DNA from: Phoenix dactylifera
Taxonomy: Eukaryota > Streptophyta > Magnoliopsida > Arecales > Arecaceae
Direction of reading: 5' to 3'
NCBI RefSeq assembly: GCF_009389715.1
Contig: NC_052401.1
Location: 4,003,530 to 4,067,529 of the forward strand
DNA: 64,000 nucleotides
This document shows positions 51,709 through 63,104 of this stretch, piece by piece. The notes beneath the pieces were generated by a model that worked only from the letters and a program-made list of their open reading frames with translations, ran no database searches and was not told the origin of the DNA. The translations under genes were made by a program, and so were the position numbers. How positions within the stretch are numbered: position 1 is the stretch's first letter; the number at the start of each line of letters is the position of its first letter.

Positions 51709-51996
51709 ATGAAGCCAACGGACCCAAAGTTTCCCAAGCTAGAGCTCCCCCTCCTGGGCTTCTTCTTACTCTTTCTCATCCTCTTTTTACTAAGATCAAA
51801 CCATTCTTCTCCAGTTCCACAAAGCATATCACAAAATAACCAAACTAGCTCATCAAAGCACTTACAAGATACGACACCTTCATGCGCAAACATTCCAAAC
51901 TCCCTAGCAAGCATCTATCGCCTATTGGAGAAATATAGCCTAGAAATTGCTATATTACTATTTTTATTATTTTATATTAGTATTATAAAAGAATAA
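51709..51996 (+). pseudogene. Truncated 5' fragment of a DUF579 glucuronoxylan methyltransferase-like (GXM) gene
   Basis: The frame opens MKPTDPKFPKLELP, followed by a hydrophobic signal anchor (LLGFFLLFLILFLL) and RSNHSSPVPQSISQNNQ, then CANIPNSLA. From memory, Arabidopsis GXM proteins start with a short basic segment, one Golgi membrane anchor, a 'RSNxSSxxxxxIS' stretch and then 'CTKxPxSLxxALVHY'. The match is good up to SLA. After that the frame reads SIYRLLEKYSLE and a second hydrophobic stretch, then stops at 95 residues. The DUF579 catalytic region (for example 'FLVFGLGHDSLMW') is absent from the following sequence. GXM proteins are Golgi enzymes that 4-O-methylate glucuronic acid on xylan. 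This is best read as a truncated gene copy. An unrelated small membrane protein is the alternative. Confidence 0.5.
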
Positions 51997-53272
51997 TTTA
52001 CTAAAATAAATTCAGAAGATTTAAAAGATCTGGCCTAAATCGTGGCGTGTAATGTACACTTGTTTAAGAATGTAATTTGTCCCCCTATATGCGGGACTAC
52101 AGCAATCTCATCCCCAAAGTATAACAATTTGGCTCAGCTTGATCCTCTTCTAACGAACGCAATCACTGGGAAGCTTGAGCTAAAAGACTCCTTTAGATGT
52201 TTGGGAAAGGACAAAGAAGAAAAAGTGGAGAAAAAAATTGAAAAGCAGAAAGTATGGAAGTAGAGTGTTTATCAGACTGCAACAGAGCGCACCAAAGAAA
52301 GTGGATGTATAAGTATATTTTGGATATGCTAGTGCGATGGATTCAAAGACTATTTATAGACTTTACTCGGGTGATTTTGTGGTTTGAAAATTGTAGAACC
52401 CGATTCAAACCAAACCAAAATAATTGGTTCGGGTCGGTTTTGCAGTTTGGCTGATTTTCTTGCACTACCCTAAGCAATTCCATCACTCGAAGATTTTTGT
52501 CATACATTGAGGACAAAGATGTGCATTTAGAGTCCAACCTTTTTTTAGCTATTAAGTGGAGTCACAAACTTATTTATAAATCATTCCATTTAAGAGATAC
52601 TTCTAATGCCACAATTGAAGAATAGAGCTACCGTTTTCCTCTAGATTTTCCTTAATCTCCTCTGTTCTGAAGAGATATATATGATTAACATCCACATAAT
52701 TGGCTTTGTGGTTATTAGAGAAATCAAATGCATCCATGCCCACAAAAAGAATGGAGCCAACCATGGGTGAGCTCAAATATGACAATACTATATAAATGTA
52801 TTAGAAATTGCATGTAAAATATGCATTGATATATCATTTATTATTTAAAAGAATAAAAATATTATTTAAATTCTCAATATGAAAGATTTAGGTAGCTGGA
52901 TTCATGAAAGAAACTGAAGTTCTCCTTTCTTATTTTCCGAAAAAGTGGGGATAAAGTTTAACAATCCCCCTGCACCAACTCAGAACAAGTAAAAGGAAAG
53001 AGAGAGAACTGGCTGCATCTATTGGCCTATCATTCATTTCACCTGTAACACTCATCTTCTTTCGAAGAAAGCACTCGCTTTGATTCTTTTTATCTATTTT
53101 AACAAAGAGAAATAAAAAAGTAAACAACTTAAAATAAAAGCATGAGATTCATAAGATTAAGGGAAAATCTTAATTAAATAAGAATCAATTGTTCCCAATC
53201 ATCCTTTAAGGCATAGAGTTGGATGGGCCAGAGACTCATACTTGTAACCTTGCGGTGTGGTCCCTAATATTT
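51997..53272. other. AT-rich intergenic DNA, nothing recognised
   Basis: No gene found. A segment near 52390-52450 with 'ttcaaaccaaaccaaaataa' and its near inverse resembles plant repeat text, but no ends could be defined. Confidence 0.4.
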
Positions 53273-53607
53273 AGGGCTTGTTTGGTTTGCACAAGAAGAG
53301 AGAGGAGCAAGAGAAAAACCGCCAAAAAGTTTTCTATTTGGTTGGAGTTTTAAAAATGATGAACACAAAAAGGAGCATTTTTATAAAAATAAAATTTATA
53401 TATTTTAAAATAAAAATTGGAAAACTATTTTTTCATTGATTAAAAATTAATTTTTTAAAAAACTATTCTTATCCATCAAAATTTATGAATAAAGCTTTTT
53501 TCTTTATTAAAAATATAATAGATATTTTATATTTTTTTTAGAAAATTAGATGCCCAATCAAACATAAATCACTCTGTACTATTTTCTTATGATCAACCAA
53601 ACGTGTC
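53273..53607. mobile_element. MITE-like element with diverged inverted ends
   Basis: The left end GGGCTTGTTTGGTTTGCACA and the reverse-complemented right end GACACGTTTGGTTGATCATA share the CGTTTGGT-type core also seen in the element at 8231-8688, and both continue into AAGAA. The interior is AT-rich and non-coding. A target duplication was not found. Confidence 0.4.
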
Positions 53608-53626
53608 AAAACTATTTTCTCAAATA

Positions 53627-54119
53627 TCATATTTTTAATATATATATATATATACGAAATAAGTTTTTTAAATCTAAGGAGCTTAGTACAGTGGTGGGCA
53701 GAGCCTCCCGCTATGCGACGGAGATCATCATGACTACCACGTTATTCACTTTTGGAATAACTAGAGACATCTGGGATACCTGCTCCGCTGTCACAACGTC
53801 CAGATTTACCTTTTTTCTCTTGGGTACCCTCATCTCTTGATTATCTCAAAATGAATTTCAATGATACCTGATCATATTTTTAATATATATATATATATAT
53901 ACAAAATAAGTTTTTTAAATCTAAGGAGCTTAGTACAGTGGTGGGCAGAGCCTCCCGCTATGCGACGGAGATCATCATGACTACCACGTTATTCACTTTT
54001 GGAATAACTAGAGACATCTGGGATACCTGCTCTGCTGTCACAACGTCCAGATTTATCTTTTTTCTCTTGGGTACCCTCATCTCTTGATTATCTCAAAATG
54101 AACTTCAATGGTACCTGAT
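53627..54119 (+). repeat. 245-bp tandem duplication next to a LINE tail
   Basis: Two head-to-tail copies (53627-53871 and 53872-54119) start 'tcatatttttaata' with an AT repeat, share 'ggagcttagtacagtggtgg' and 'gatcatcatgactaccacg', and end 'tacctgatc'. They differ at only a few positions and by AT-tract length, so the duplication is recent. The end of each copy reads into the start of a LINE RNase H segment. Confidence 0.95.
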
Positions 54120-54580
54120 CAGTGGATGGAGCACACAGAGAAGTGGACTTTGTGATTAGAGATCATCTGAGTAGGCTGATTGCAGCTGGAGGACGACGCA
54201 TAAGCCGTCATTGAGGTAGAGTTACAGGTTGCCTGGGAGGGCACGTCCTATGCGAGGAGAGTCCTTGGAACCGACGGGATATTTCTAGAAGAGGACTCTG
54301 TCGCGGTAGTTGACTAGATATGGAGAATGGATCCGGATGGAGACAGGAACCCGTTGCTTCGCGAGATCCGCGGCTTGGCCAGGGAGACAGGCTTCTTCCA
54401 GATGGCACATATTTATCGAGACGCGAACAGTGCGGCAAATGTATGGTCCGGCATTCAGGTGGATTAATTTGGACTAAGGTTGGAGATGTATTCTTATCAA
54501 TTTTTTATTTTTTTATTTGGCAGGCCGTACTGGCGTGGGAACATGTGAATGCTGCATTTTAACCCCAAAAAAAAAACCAT
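54090..54580 (+). mobile_element. LINE fragment: RNase H-like (RVT_3) tail with poly(A)
   Basis: Plus-strand reading gives YLKMNFNGT, then DGAHREVDFVIRDHLSRLIA and AAGGRRISRH. In shifted frames it continues with VAWEGTSYARRVLGTDGIF, LEEDSVAVVD, MDPDGDRNPLLREIRGLA and HIYRDANSAAN. This is the RVT_3 order of the plant L1 LINE C-terminus, with several frame breaks and an in-frame stop after VVD. A run of A at about 54567-54576 may be the element's tail. The reverse transcriptase is absent, so this is a 5'-truncated dead copy. Confidence 0.7.
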
Positions 54581-54801
54581 TTACAACGTGAGCCAACAAA
54601 CTCGGAAAAATTTGAGGACGTTTTGGTCACTTGCGTTGTACGCCTGAGTTAAGCACATAAATAGCAAACCTGTTTCCGCCACTTTTCCTACCACCTCTCC
54701 CTCGTCCCACTCCAAAACCCCTCGACCAGACCCTACAAATTCATCATAGATTTCAGACGCACAGATCTCAGAAGGGAAATCAATCATTTGAATCCGTCGA
54801 C

Positions 54802-57800
54802 ATGAGCAATGAATAGTAAGATTGGCATTTAATCTCCGATCGTTTTTTCCCTTCTTGTGTTTTCTTTTGATTTTTTTTTTCGCTTTTGTTTAAACGCGAT
54901 CCTTTCCGTTTGATTCTCCGCAGCGATTACCTCTTCAAGCTCCTGTTGATCGGAGACTCCTCCGTCGGGAAGTCGTGCCTCCTCGTAAGATTCGCTGTGA
55001 GTTGGGATTTCTTCTCCCAAAAGAGTTCTCTTTTAAAAGATCCTTTTTTTGTTCTGTTGAAATTACGGGTTTGTTGAGGCTGTAGTTTTCTTTGATCGCA
55101 TTCAGTTTCCATAAGTTCGCAAATTAAGGTTTCGATTTGGAGATTCTTATCCCATTTTGTAATAGTAATGCTAATGGAGCGTGCTCATCTGGAACTTGTT
55201 TTCAGGATGATTCATATGTTGATAGCTACATCAGCACGATAGGTGTTGATTTTGTAAGTTTTGTTAATTTATTTGCCTCTGATGGTGCTACATTGCGTCA
55301 GTTTTTTCGTTTGAAATTTGAGCGATTTATGTTGCAATTTTAACTTAAACTGTTATAATTCGCAGAAAATTCGAACAGTGGAGCTGGATGGAAAGACGAT
55401 CAAGCTGCAGATTGTGAGTGGTTTTTGGGTTATTTTAGAAATCTTGCTAAAAGAATATTTCTTTCAGTAATAACATTAATTTTGGATATGCATCAGAAGG
55501 CAGTTTGGTGAGTTGTTATGTAGTCTAGGTCCTTATAACAGTAAATTTGGATGATTCCAAGGTGATAGGGGGTTGGTGAATGGGGTTGAGGAGTTGGGAG
55601 TTGGGACCACTCTCAACAACCAAAATTGTGTTAGAATCAACTATAATAAAAGGTGGGAAGTTACCATCCAAAACCAATGTTATTTTTGGTAGTAAGGGCA
55701 TTTTCAGAGTGCAACTGCATTTGATCATACCTTCATTTTTCTTGCATTCCAGCACCTTCCAACAGCATTCGCCCACCTAGACATGCCATGAGCGACTTTT
55801 GTGATGCTATCTCACACATTAATCAATGGACGAGTGATAAATTCTGCAACTGCTATTATATAGATTTATCACCATTCATCTATTTGCGCAAGACTACCTA
55901 TCTTACAATCTGTACATGGTTCTTCTGATTTCACCTGAGCCTACGAAGCTTTTGGCAATGATGGTGTGCCTGTGGCCCTGTTGGTGATATCCATCTGCCA
56001 TGTTTCGTGACTTCATGATGGGTTTACAGAGTTTGGCTTTGAGGCATCATTTATGTCTATTTCAAACCCTCAAGGCCTGCTAGATTTGCTTGCTTCATTA
56101 GGTTTGAGTGGGTCCTCTACTATCCAACATTTGATGGTTTCAAAATTTTATACGTAAACCTTTATGCTAATAAAAGTTGATATTCGAGTGCCCTTGATTA
56201 CCTTGCCTTTCACTAACCTCTATAAGTTTTCTGACGCTATTGGTGCATATGTTATCTAAAAGAAATATATGTGTACCATAAACTTCATTGGCAAGTCATA
56301 CCCCAATATTCTCAGCTATTGGCATTGCTGCAACATATTAACAATATGAAAGATCAGTTTTTATTTTTTATTTTTTTTTTGTTGTTACAGGGAGGTCTAG
56401 CCTCAAAACAACAAAAAAAAAACAGTAAAAGGAGGGAAGCATACAAACTAAGACCTAACAAGGAAACAACCATAACCATCTGCAATATGAGAGGCCTGTT
56501 TTACACATGGGACAGGAGCCTATCTTTCGAGTATTCTGAATATGTATAAACGTTCTTAGACTTCTGGGATACATTTTTAGTTCTGTAATTTAGTCAAGAA
56601 AGGCTCCCTGTAACTGCATGCAAAAGGATAACATCTGCTATTCCCATGTATGTCCCTGCTGAACTTTATAGTATGTTAGTTGTACAGGTTGAATAGGATA
56701 CAAGATTTTTTTTTCTCACAATAAGAGAGATGATGTACTTAATTTCTATATACATATATTTAGATTTGTGATTTGTTTTAATGTTACTATGGTAACAGTC
56801 TTTTTTACTTGTCTAGTGGGATACAGCTGGGCAGGAACGGTTCAGGACCATAACAAGCAGTTATTACCGAGGTGCACATGGGATCATTGTAAGAATTTCT
56901 TTTTCCATCTGGTCACTTTCTTGTCAAATTCCATCTTTTAGGACAAACCATCATGTCTCTTTTGATGTTTTCTTTTGCCTTTGAAGCAACCAATAGTAAG
57001 TGCAATTCCTTCTGAAAGATTTGATCCATGATTTTCACGTCCATCCTAAGTTACTTCATAATTTCCGTTTGGAACTGCAAAGTGTTTGTCATCATGTTAT
57101 GAATGTTCTAACTTGTATGACAACAATAGGGAAGATGATGCTCGTGCAATCTAAATGCCCACAGGATTGTCATTCATCTAAGCCTGCCAACTCCAAAGTC
57201 AGTGCAGCAGATTGTTTTTCAGGAGCACATGCATGTGAAATCAACTCATCTGTTTAGTATTTCAAAAAGAAAAGTGCTAGCAACTCTCATGGACAGCCTG
57301 AAAAATCAGGGTTAGCACCCAAATAATCAAGTTCATGGATAAAAGCACATGCTTGGTGGCAGGACCCTTATATGCAGAGATTTTGGGAATGCTGACATGG
57401 GTTTTTCAGCATTTTCTGTAAAATTATTGTTTTCTTTGTATTCTTTGTTTCAAAGTAGGGAAACATGATATGTTCACACAAATGATGCCCCTTTTACTTT
57501 AGGTTGCCTAGCTTAAGCAAAGCAAGAAGCTCTTTTAGTATCTATTTTTAATAAATGCCCTCAAATCCATCAAATCATGAGTTTATGTGACTAACTGCTT
57601 GGATCTAATGCCAGTATATCTTTCCAGATTGTTTATGATGTTACAGAGGTGGAGAGCTTTAACAATGTCAAGCAGTGGTTAAGTGAGATTGATAGGTATG
57701 CAAATGACAGCGTATGCAAGCTTCTTGTTGGAAATAAATGTGATTTGGTTGAGAACAAAGTTGTGGAGACACAGAAGGCAAAGGTATTATCGTCTACTTG

Positions 57801-58826
57801 ATTTGTAAATAAGATCTGTTTCAGAATCCTGTTTTATACTTGAGCCACTGCCCTTTGGCTTCGTTTTGTCATTATATTGAGATCATTTGAAGTATGGATG
57901 ATTTGATATATGGTTTCCCTTTCATATGTTTAAACAGCTGAATGAGATCATGGTTTTCATGAAAGTCATATTTGCTGCAATTAAAAGAACAGAAATTATA
58001 AAAGAAACAATATGTTCTTATAGACTTCCAGGAAATTGAATAAAATAAGAAATTGAATAAAATAAGTGTTTGTCCAGCACCTTTTACTCTCCATGGCATC
58101 TAATGTAGGTGTATCATGGTTCACTTTGATGGTTTAATGGGGTTCCAACTTCCATGTTAATATCCACATATTGATGATGTCTTTATAGAACCTTGTAATT
58201 ATAATAATGGTTATACCATTCAGTTATAAATGGAAGTCAGTGAGACAGAAGAACATTGCCTGTCGATCTGGCCTGCGATATATTACCTTAGGGATGACTC
58301 AGTTGGCACTATGATGTACTGCAGGAATTTGCAGATGCACTTGGCATCCCTTTCCTCGAGACAAGTGCAAAGGATTCGATCAATGTGGAGCAAGCTTTCT
58401 TGATCATGTCTGCTGAAATTAAGAAAAGGTAAAGTTAATGTTGCAACTCCTGATCTCTGCTAGTGCATTTCAGTCTTCTTCCATATCCAAAAGTTCGATG
58501 CTGTGACTATCTCATTGCAGGTTGACACATGTTCAAAGCTAAATATTTAAAATCCTTAATGTGCCAGAACAACATATGAAAATTGATGTTTGTTGAACTG
58601 ATACTTTGTGAGCTCATTTGAAATTTTTACTCTTTTTTGGAGAGAGAGTAATTCATTACTCAAATGCTTTGACACCGATTCTCAGCTTTTCCTTGATAAA
58701 TTCTTATGCCTATTATGTTCATTTTGGTGCAGACTGGGCAATCAACACAGCTCGAGCACAAAGCCTGCAAGCACTGTTCGGATGAAGGGCCAACCCATTC
58801 AGCAGAAGAGCAACTGTTGCAGTTAG
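54802..58826 (+). CDS. RABD1: Rab1-class small GTPase, RABD1 type
   Basis: Eight exons encode 202 residues: 54802-54815, 54924-54996, 55206-55253, 55366-55413, 56817-56888, 57628-57783, 58325-58428 and 58733-58826. The 14-base first coding exon gives MSNEY, splicing into [17 protein letters not shown]. All G motifs are intact: GDSSVGKS (P-loop), the effector region [27 protein letters not shown], and [21 protein letters not shown] and the tail [14 protein letters not shown] point to RABD1 rather than RABD2. The two Cys near the end are the geranylgeranylation site, which anchors it to ER/Golgi membranes. Rab1/RABD proteins drive ER-to-Golgi vesicle transport. Introns 4 (1403 bp) and 5 (739 bp) are long. 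A solo LTR lies 543 bp downstream of the stop. Confidence 0.95.
56340..56465 (-). mobile_element. Possible LINE 3' end inside RABD1 intron 4
   Basis: Read on the minus strand, the stretch gives 'gttgttttgaggctagacct' then 'ccctgtaacaacaaaaaaaa', similar to the 3' untranslated end and poly(A) tail seen in plant L1 elements. Only about 120 bp can be related. The call rests on recalled similarity. Confidence 0.3.
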
Positions 58827-59363
58827 ATGTTGTTTCTGATATTGTTTCTGCAATATGGGCCAGCCCCATCTGGAAAGGTATAAGCAATATGCATGAAAAG
58901 GCTATGTATTGCATTCTGCATTTTAGAAGATGCTGAATGGCCAGTGTTATGTCAATGGAATGTATGATCTCCCTCCTTTTAGAAATATCAATATATAAGC
59001 AATCTTGCCTGGTGTCTATTTCCCATAGTTTTTCAGTAATTCGAAGGAGCCCAAATCTGTCACAAGCATACCATTTTTTTTTGTGGTAGAATAAGCACAC
59101 CTGTTCGAAGCTGCTTATTACTTTTTAAGACAATATTCTTCGAATTTTTGAGTTATTATACACACTAGAGGAAGCCTTGATCTCCTGCGATATTTCTTTT
59201 CTGCTAAGATTCACTGCATACTAAGTATGGTTTCTTCCTATACTGATGTGTTTTCATTTCAAGGCCTGGTAATGAATCTTTACCTGCAGGAATCAAGCCC
59301 TTGATCCTTGTATATTGGTCTTCATAACCTAATATTTATATTTCTAAGTTAAGTTGTCTTGTG

Positions 59364-59368
59364 GGTTT
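59364..59368. repeat. 5-bp target-site duplication of the solo LTR, left
   Basis: GGTTT immediately before the TG start of the LTR; the identical right copy is at 62149-62153. Confidence 0.85.
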
Positions 59369-59799
59369 TGTAATATCCTGGCCCAATTTGAGCCCAATAC
59401 CTTTTTGGGCCCGTACTTGAGCATTGGGCCAGGACACCTAATGGGCCCAACTGGGGCCCATTGTTGGCAGCCATTTGATGGCTGCTATCTCATACCCTGA
59501 GGATGGATGTGACTAGGGTAGGGCCAGCTGGGAAGCTGTGGAGGGCCCGACTGTTAGGCCCTTCACAGGGGGAAGCTGGGGGGTGATATTTTATATTCCT
59601 AGAGCTCTCTCCCTCTCGCTGCACCCCTTCTTCCTTCTTCCTTCCTCTTCTCTCCGAGAGAGGGTTTGCCAAACCTACATCCGTCGCTGGAGAAGGTGCT
59701 CGTGGTACTCCCCGGAAGCTAGGTAAGCCCCCTGCCTTCTCTCCTCCTGATTCATTCAGGACAACAAAGAAAGAAGGGAGGAAGGGGACTGCTGGCAGG

Positions 59800-60440
59800 C
59801 CGAGGGCCACCGGCGACGGCCACCGGCTTCGGCCGCGATCACCGTCGGTGCGGGCGTCGGCTGCTGGCAGGCCGAGGGTGCGGCCACGGGCTCAACCGTA
59901 GGCACGGCTGAGGACGCCGCGAGCCCGGCCGCGGGCACCGCCGGCCGTGGCCTGGCCCTCCCAAGCTCGCCCTCTTCCTTCATGGGAGAAGAATAGAGAG
60001 AGGAAGAGAGGGGGGCTTGGGAGCGAGAGAGAATATAGGAGGGTTGAGAAGGAAGGTTGAAGAAGAAGAGGAGAGGAAAAGAAGAAAAGAGGAAGAGGGG
60101 ACTCACTGGCTCGTCGTCGTGTGTGGCGGCCGCCGGCTTCGGCCGTGAGCACTGTCGACACGAGCGTCGACCGCGGGCGCGGCCGAGAGCGCTGCAGGCT
60201 CGGCCGGGGACGCCGCGGGGCCTGGCCGCGGACGCCGCCGGTCGTGGCCCGGCCTCCTTCCGCTTGTCGTCCTCCCTTCTGCTCACCATCTTCCCTTCGT
60301 CGGAGAAGAGAGGAGGAGAAAGGGTGAAGAGAGGAGGGAGTCCGGAAGGTTCTGGAGAAGAGAAGAAAAAAGAAAAGAAAAGAGAGAGAAAGAAAAAGAA
60401 AGAAAAAAAAGAGGAAAAAGAAAAAGAAAAGAAAAAAAAG
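59800..60440 (+). repeat. Imperfect ~320-bp duplication within the solo LTR
   Basis: Two successive segments (about 59800-60115 and 60120-60440) both run from 'ccggcttcggccg' through GC-rich text with 'gacgccgcg' and 'cggccgtggcc' or 'cggtcgtggcc' into a purine-rich tail. Open frames across them are GC and GA composition artefacts. Confidence 0.65.
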
Positions 60441-61509
60441 AAGAGAAGAGACCCTTAACGGGTCCGGCCTAACGGGACGGATCGGGGTTCGGTTCCGAAA
60501 CCCGTTAAGCCCAATAATAAGAAATTGGTTTAGCCAATTGAACCTGAACCCGAGCCCAATCAGATTGGGCTAAGTCTGGACGAGCCCAAACTGCAAATTG
60601 GGTCAAATCCGAACTGAATTAAGCCCAAATTAATTTGGGTCCGAATCCAATTAAGTTGAGTTAGTTCCAGCAGACCCAATTGAATATGAATCAGGCTCAA
60701 TTTAAACCCAATTCAACTAATTTGAGGCCAAATTGACCCCGAGCTGACCTTGACTCAGGCCCAAATGAGCCACATTGACCCTGAACCAAAATTAAACCCA
60801 ATTAAACTTGGGACTAAACTTATTGACCCGATCAGAAGACCGAATTGGCTAGAAAATGCTGGACTCAATTATGAACTAGGCCCAATCCTTTAATTAAAAA
60901 CCTAATTAACCTATGTGGACCCAATCTGGTTTTAAATTAAGCCCCAAAGGCTCTAAATTGGATAAATTGGACTTGGGCTAGATCCTTGGATGAGATCCAA
61001 GCAAGTAAGTTCATCGTATGATGAACTAAGAAATTTTATAATAAATAAATGGGGAATAATGTAATCCCTATGATGTTGTTTTAGGTGATTAAGGATTTGT
61101 CACCTGAACTTGAGAAATTTGGAAAGCGAATCACTGTAAGTAACCTGTCCTAATCTTCTATGGTTCACGCATGTAAGTAACCCGTCTTAATTTTATTTTA
61201 GATCATGTATTATAAGAATGAGTGTTATTCATGCAATTTAAATTGCATATATGTTTTGTGAAAAATGGAAGCAATCTGTTCTAATCCTATTATGGATTAT
61301 GTCATGTTTATTAATATTTTCTAAGTGTTATTTAAGTACATACTTCATGGATGATATGTTATGATAAGTAAGTAACTTGCCTGATTTCATAAATTATGGC
61401 CATGTATTCACCATGATTGTACTGATATTTTAAATCATGCATGCAAGTTAGTATAGCAAAATCCTATTTAGCCAAGAGGCACTATAAATGGGCTCAAAGA
61501 TGCTACTGA

Positions 61510-61620
61510 TCGAATGCAACTGAGCTGGCCTTGCTAGTGGCCGAGAATGACTGAGCCAGCCTCGCCAGTGGCTGATTAATAACTGAGCTGGTCCCGCCAG
61601 TGGCCGAGAATGACTTCGCA
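61510..61620 (+). repeat. Short tandem repeats within the solo LTR
   Basis: Three diverged copies of 'actgagcygg' plus 'ccagtggccgagaatg' follow one another at about 35-45 bp spacing. Confidence 0.7.
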
Positions 61621-62148
61621 GTAGTATCCGAGAGAATGGACAACGGCATGCCGGGGCACGGTTTCATATGTATACTTTATGAAAAATTTTGTTTGACTTA
61701 AAATACTGCTTTGTTTACCCAGCATACATATTTTGCCATGATAAATTGTTAGATAATATGCATGTCAGCTTTTCAAATCCTGATAAACATGTTTAGTCTT
61801 TTAGTTGATCCGATAAGATTATGCAGGATTACTGACTGAGCCGCGTAGCTCATACCTGTTTATTTGCATTTTCTTTCAGATCCTCACCAGTGATCGCCAT
61901 CAGATGCATTTTTCTTTTGCAATAGGGCTTCTTTCTTTTGGGGTACAACAAGTATACTTTTGTGTACATAAACTACATATAAGATTTGTATTTGGGTACT
62001 GACCAGCATGTTCTATCAAGAATGCTTTCATATATAAAGGTTTGGTTGGTTTGACTACCTTGTTACCCATGTATGAGGCTTCGTGCTATTGTGGGCGGTA
62101 GTCGGCAATAGCACGGCCGTGTCATGGATCAGGATCCGGGGCATGACA

Positions 62149-62153
62149 GGTTT
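62149..62153. repeat. 5-bp target-site duplication of the solo LTR, right
   Basis: GGTTT directly after the CA end of the LTR, identical to the left copy at 59364-59368. Confidence 0.85.
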
Positions 62154-63100
62154 GCAAATTCGGATAGGAGGCAGCATCCCTGCAATTTCTTCTGGACCTA
62201 AAAAGCATAAATGTTGCTTTGATTTTATTTCGATTTTGTTGCTCCTGCAGTTTGATGCATTTGGGTGGAGTCCTGGTCGATTCAATGACATCTAGGTTTG
62301 ATAATTTATTAAAAGGTTGCTTGAACAAAACAGCAGTTCTAACCTTCATGGAACTTAGGAACCAAGCCGAAACCCCTGTGACCAGTCATGCGCCGGTGTT
62401 CCCTGGGCACTTGAAGAGAATGGCTTCTGTGGTTCATGCTGCAGCCAGCTTTTGCTTTCATGGGAAAATATGAAGCACATCTCTAGTCCTCATATCATTA
62501 TCTGAGGATAATGTAATAGATTGTTGTCCCTAGCCCTTCTGCCACAGTATGGCCCAATAGTTCCCATCAAGACGACAAGACTTCTCTATCAGCTTAAAAT
62601 TTAAAAAACTCTCTTGATAAGAATTTACTAGATGTCCTTGGGGTTCGTGCCTTGATATAAAACCAAGCAAAAGGATCAAAAACAGCAGATTGTGAGCTAT
62701 AAGAGGGCTTCAAATTTACCTTTGGTATAATGTGTTCAGATGAGCTAGCCAGACTAGTATCTTAGAAAACCAGGTATCTATTGCCTTCAACTTACAGAAA
62801 GCATGGACTTCCGAGAAACATACAGCACAGCAAGAGAGATATATCATGGACTGCAGTTGTGACTTTGTAGCATCTTATAGTATGAAGGACCTGGAAGAAG
62901 GTCAAAAAGGAGCATCATCTGCAGCCTTCCCTATATTTTCTGAATAGAAAAGCTGAATTAACTAAAAAAGAAAATTTCAACTACATCGCATTAAAATTTT
63001 GCAGATACTCCACAATATCAAAATTTAACCTAACCAGTTAGTCTTGAGAATAAATTGCTGTCAAGTGCTCAAAGAATTGAGCGATTCCATGTTTTCAAAG
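62154..63100. other. Intergenic DNA, nothing recognised
   Basis: This is the sequence that originally followed directly after RABD1 downstream DNA before the LTR inserted. No gene, RNA or repeat could be supported. Confidence 0.45.
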
Positions 63101-63104
63101 TGCA

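Larger units (their letters stand above)
59369..62148 (+). mobile_element. Solo LTR of a Ty3/gypsy-type retrotransposon (2.78 kb)
   Basis: The block starts TGTAATATCCTGGCCC and ends GGGGCATGACA, i.e. TG...CA ends, with GGTTT duplicated on both sides. The first ~330 bp hold a TATA-like 'tattttatatt' and a CT-rich leader. Then comes a GC-rich duplicated part, a stretch rich in GCCCAA/TTGGGC, and AT-rich sequence. A second LTR, a primer-binding site and gag-pol are all absent, so this is a solo LTR left by LTR-LTR recombination. Long LTRs of this style are typical of chromoviruses such as Tekay/Del; that family call is inference. The perfect target duplication suggests a fairly young insertion. 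Confidence 0.85.

Noticed and set aside
59756-60458. Ala/Arg/Pro-rich open frames of 130-180 codons on both strands
   Set aside because: They fall in the GC-rich duplicated part of the solo LTR and reflect base composition. LTRs of this type do not encode protein there.
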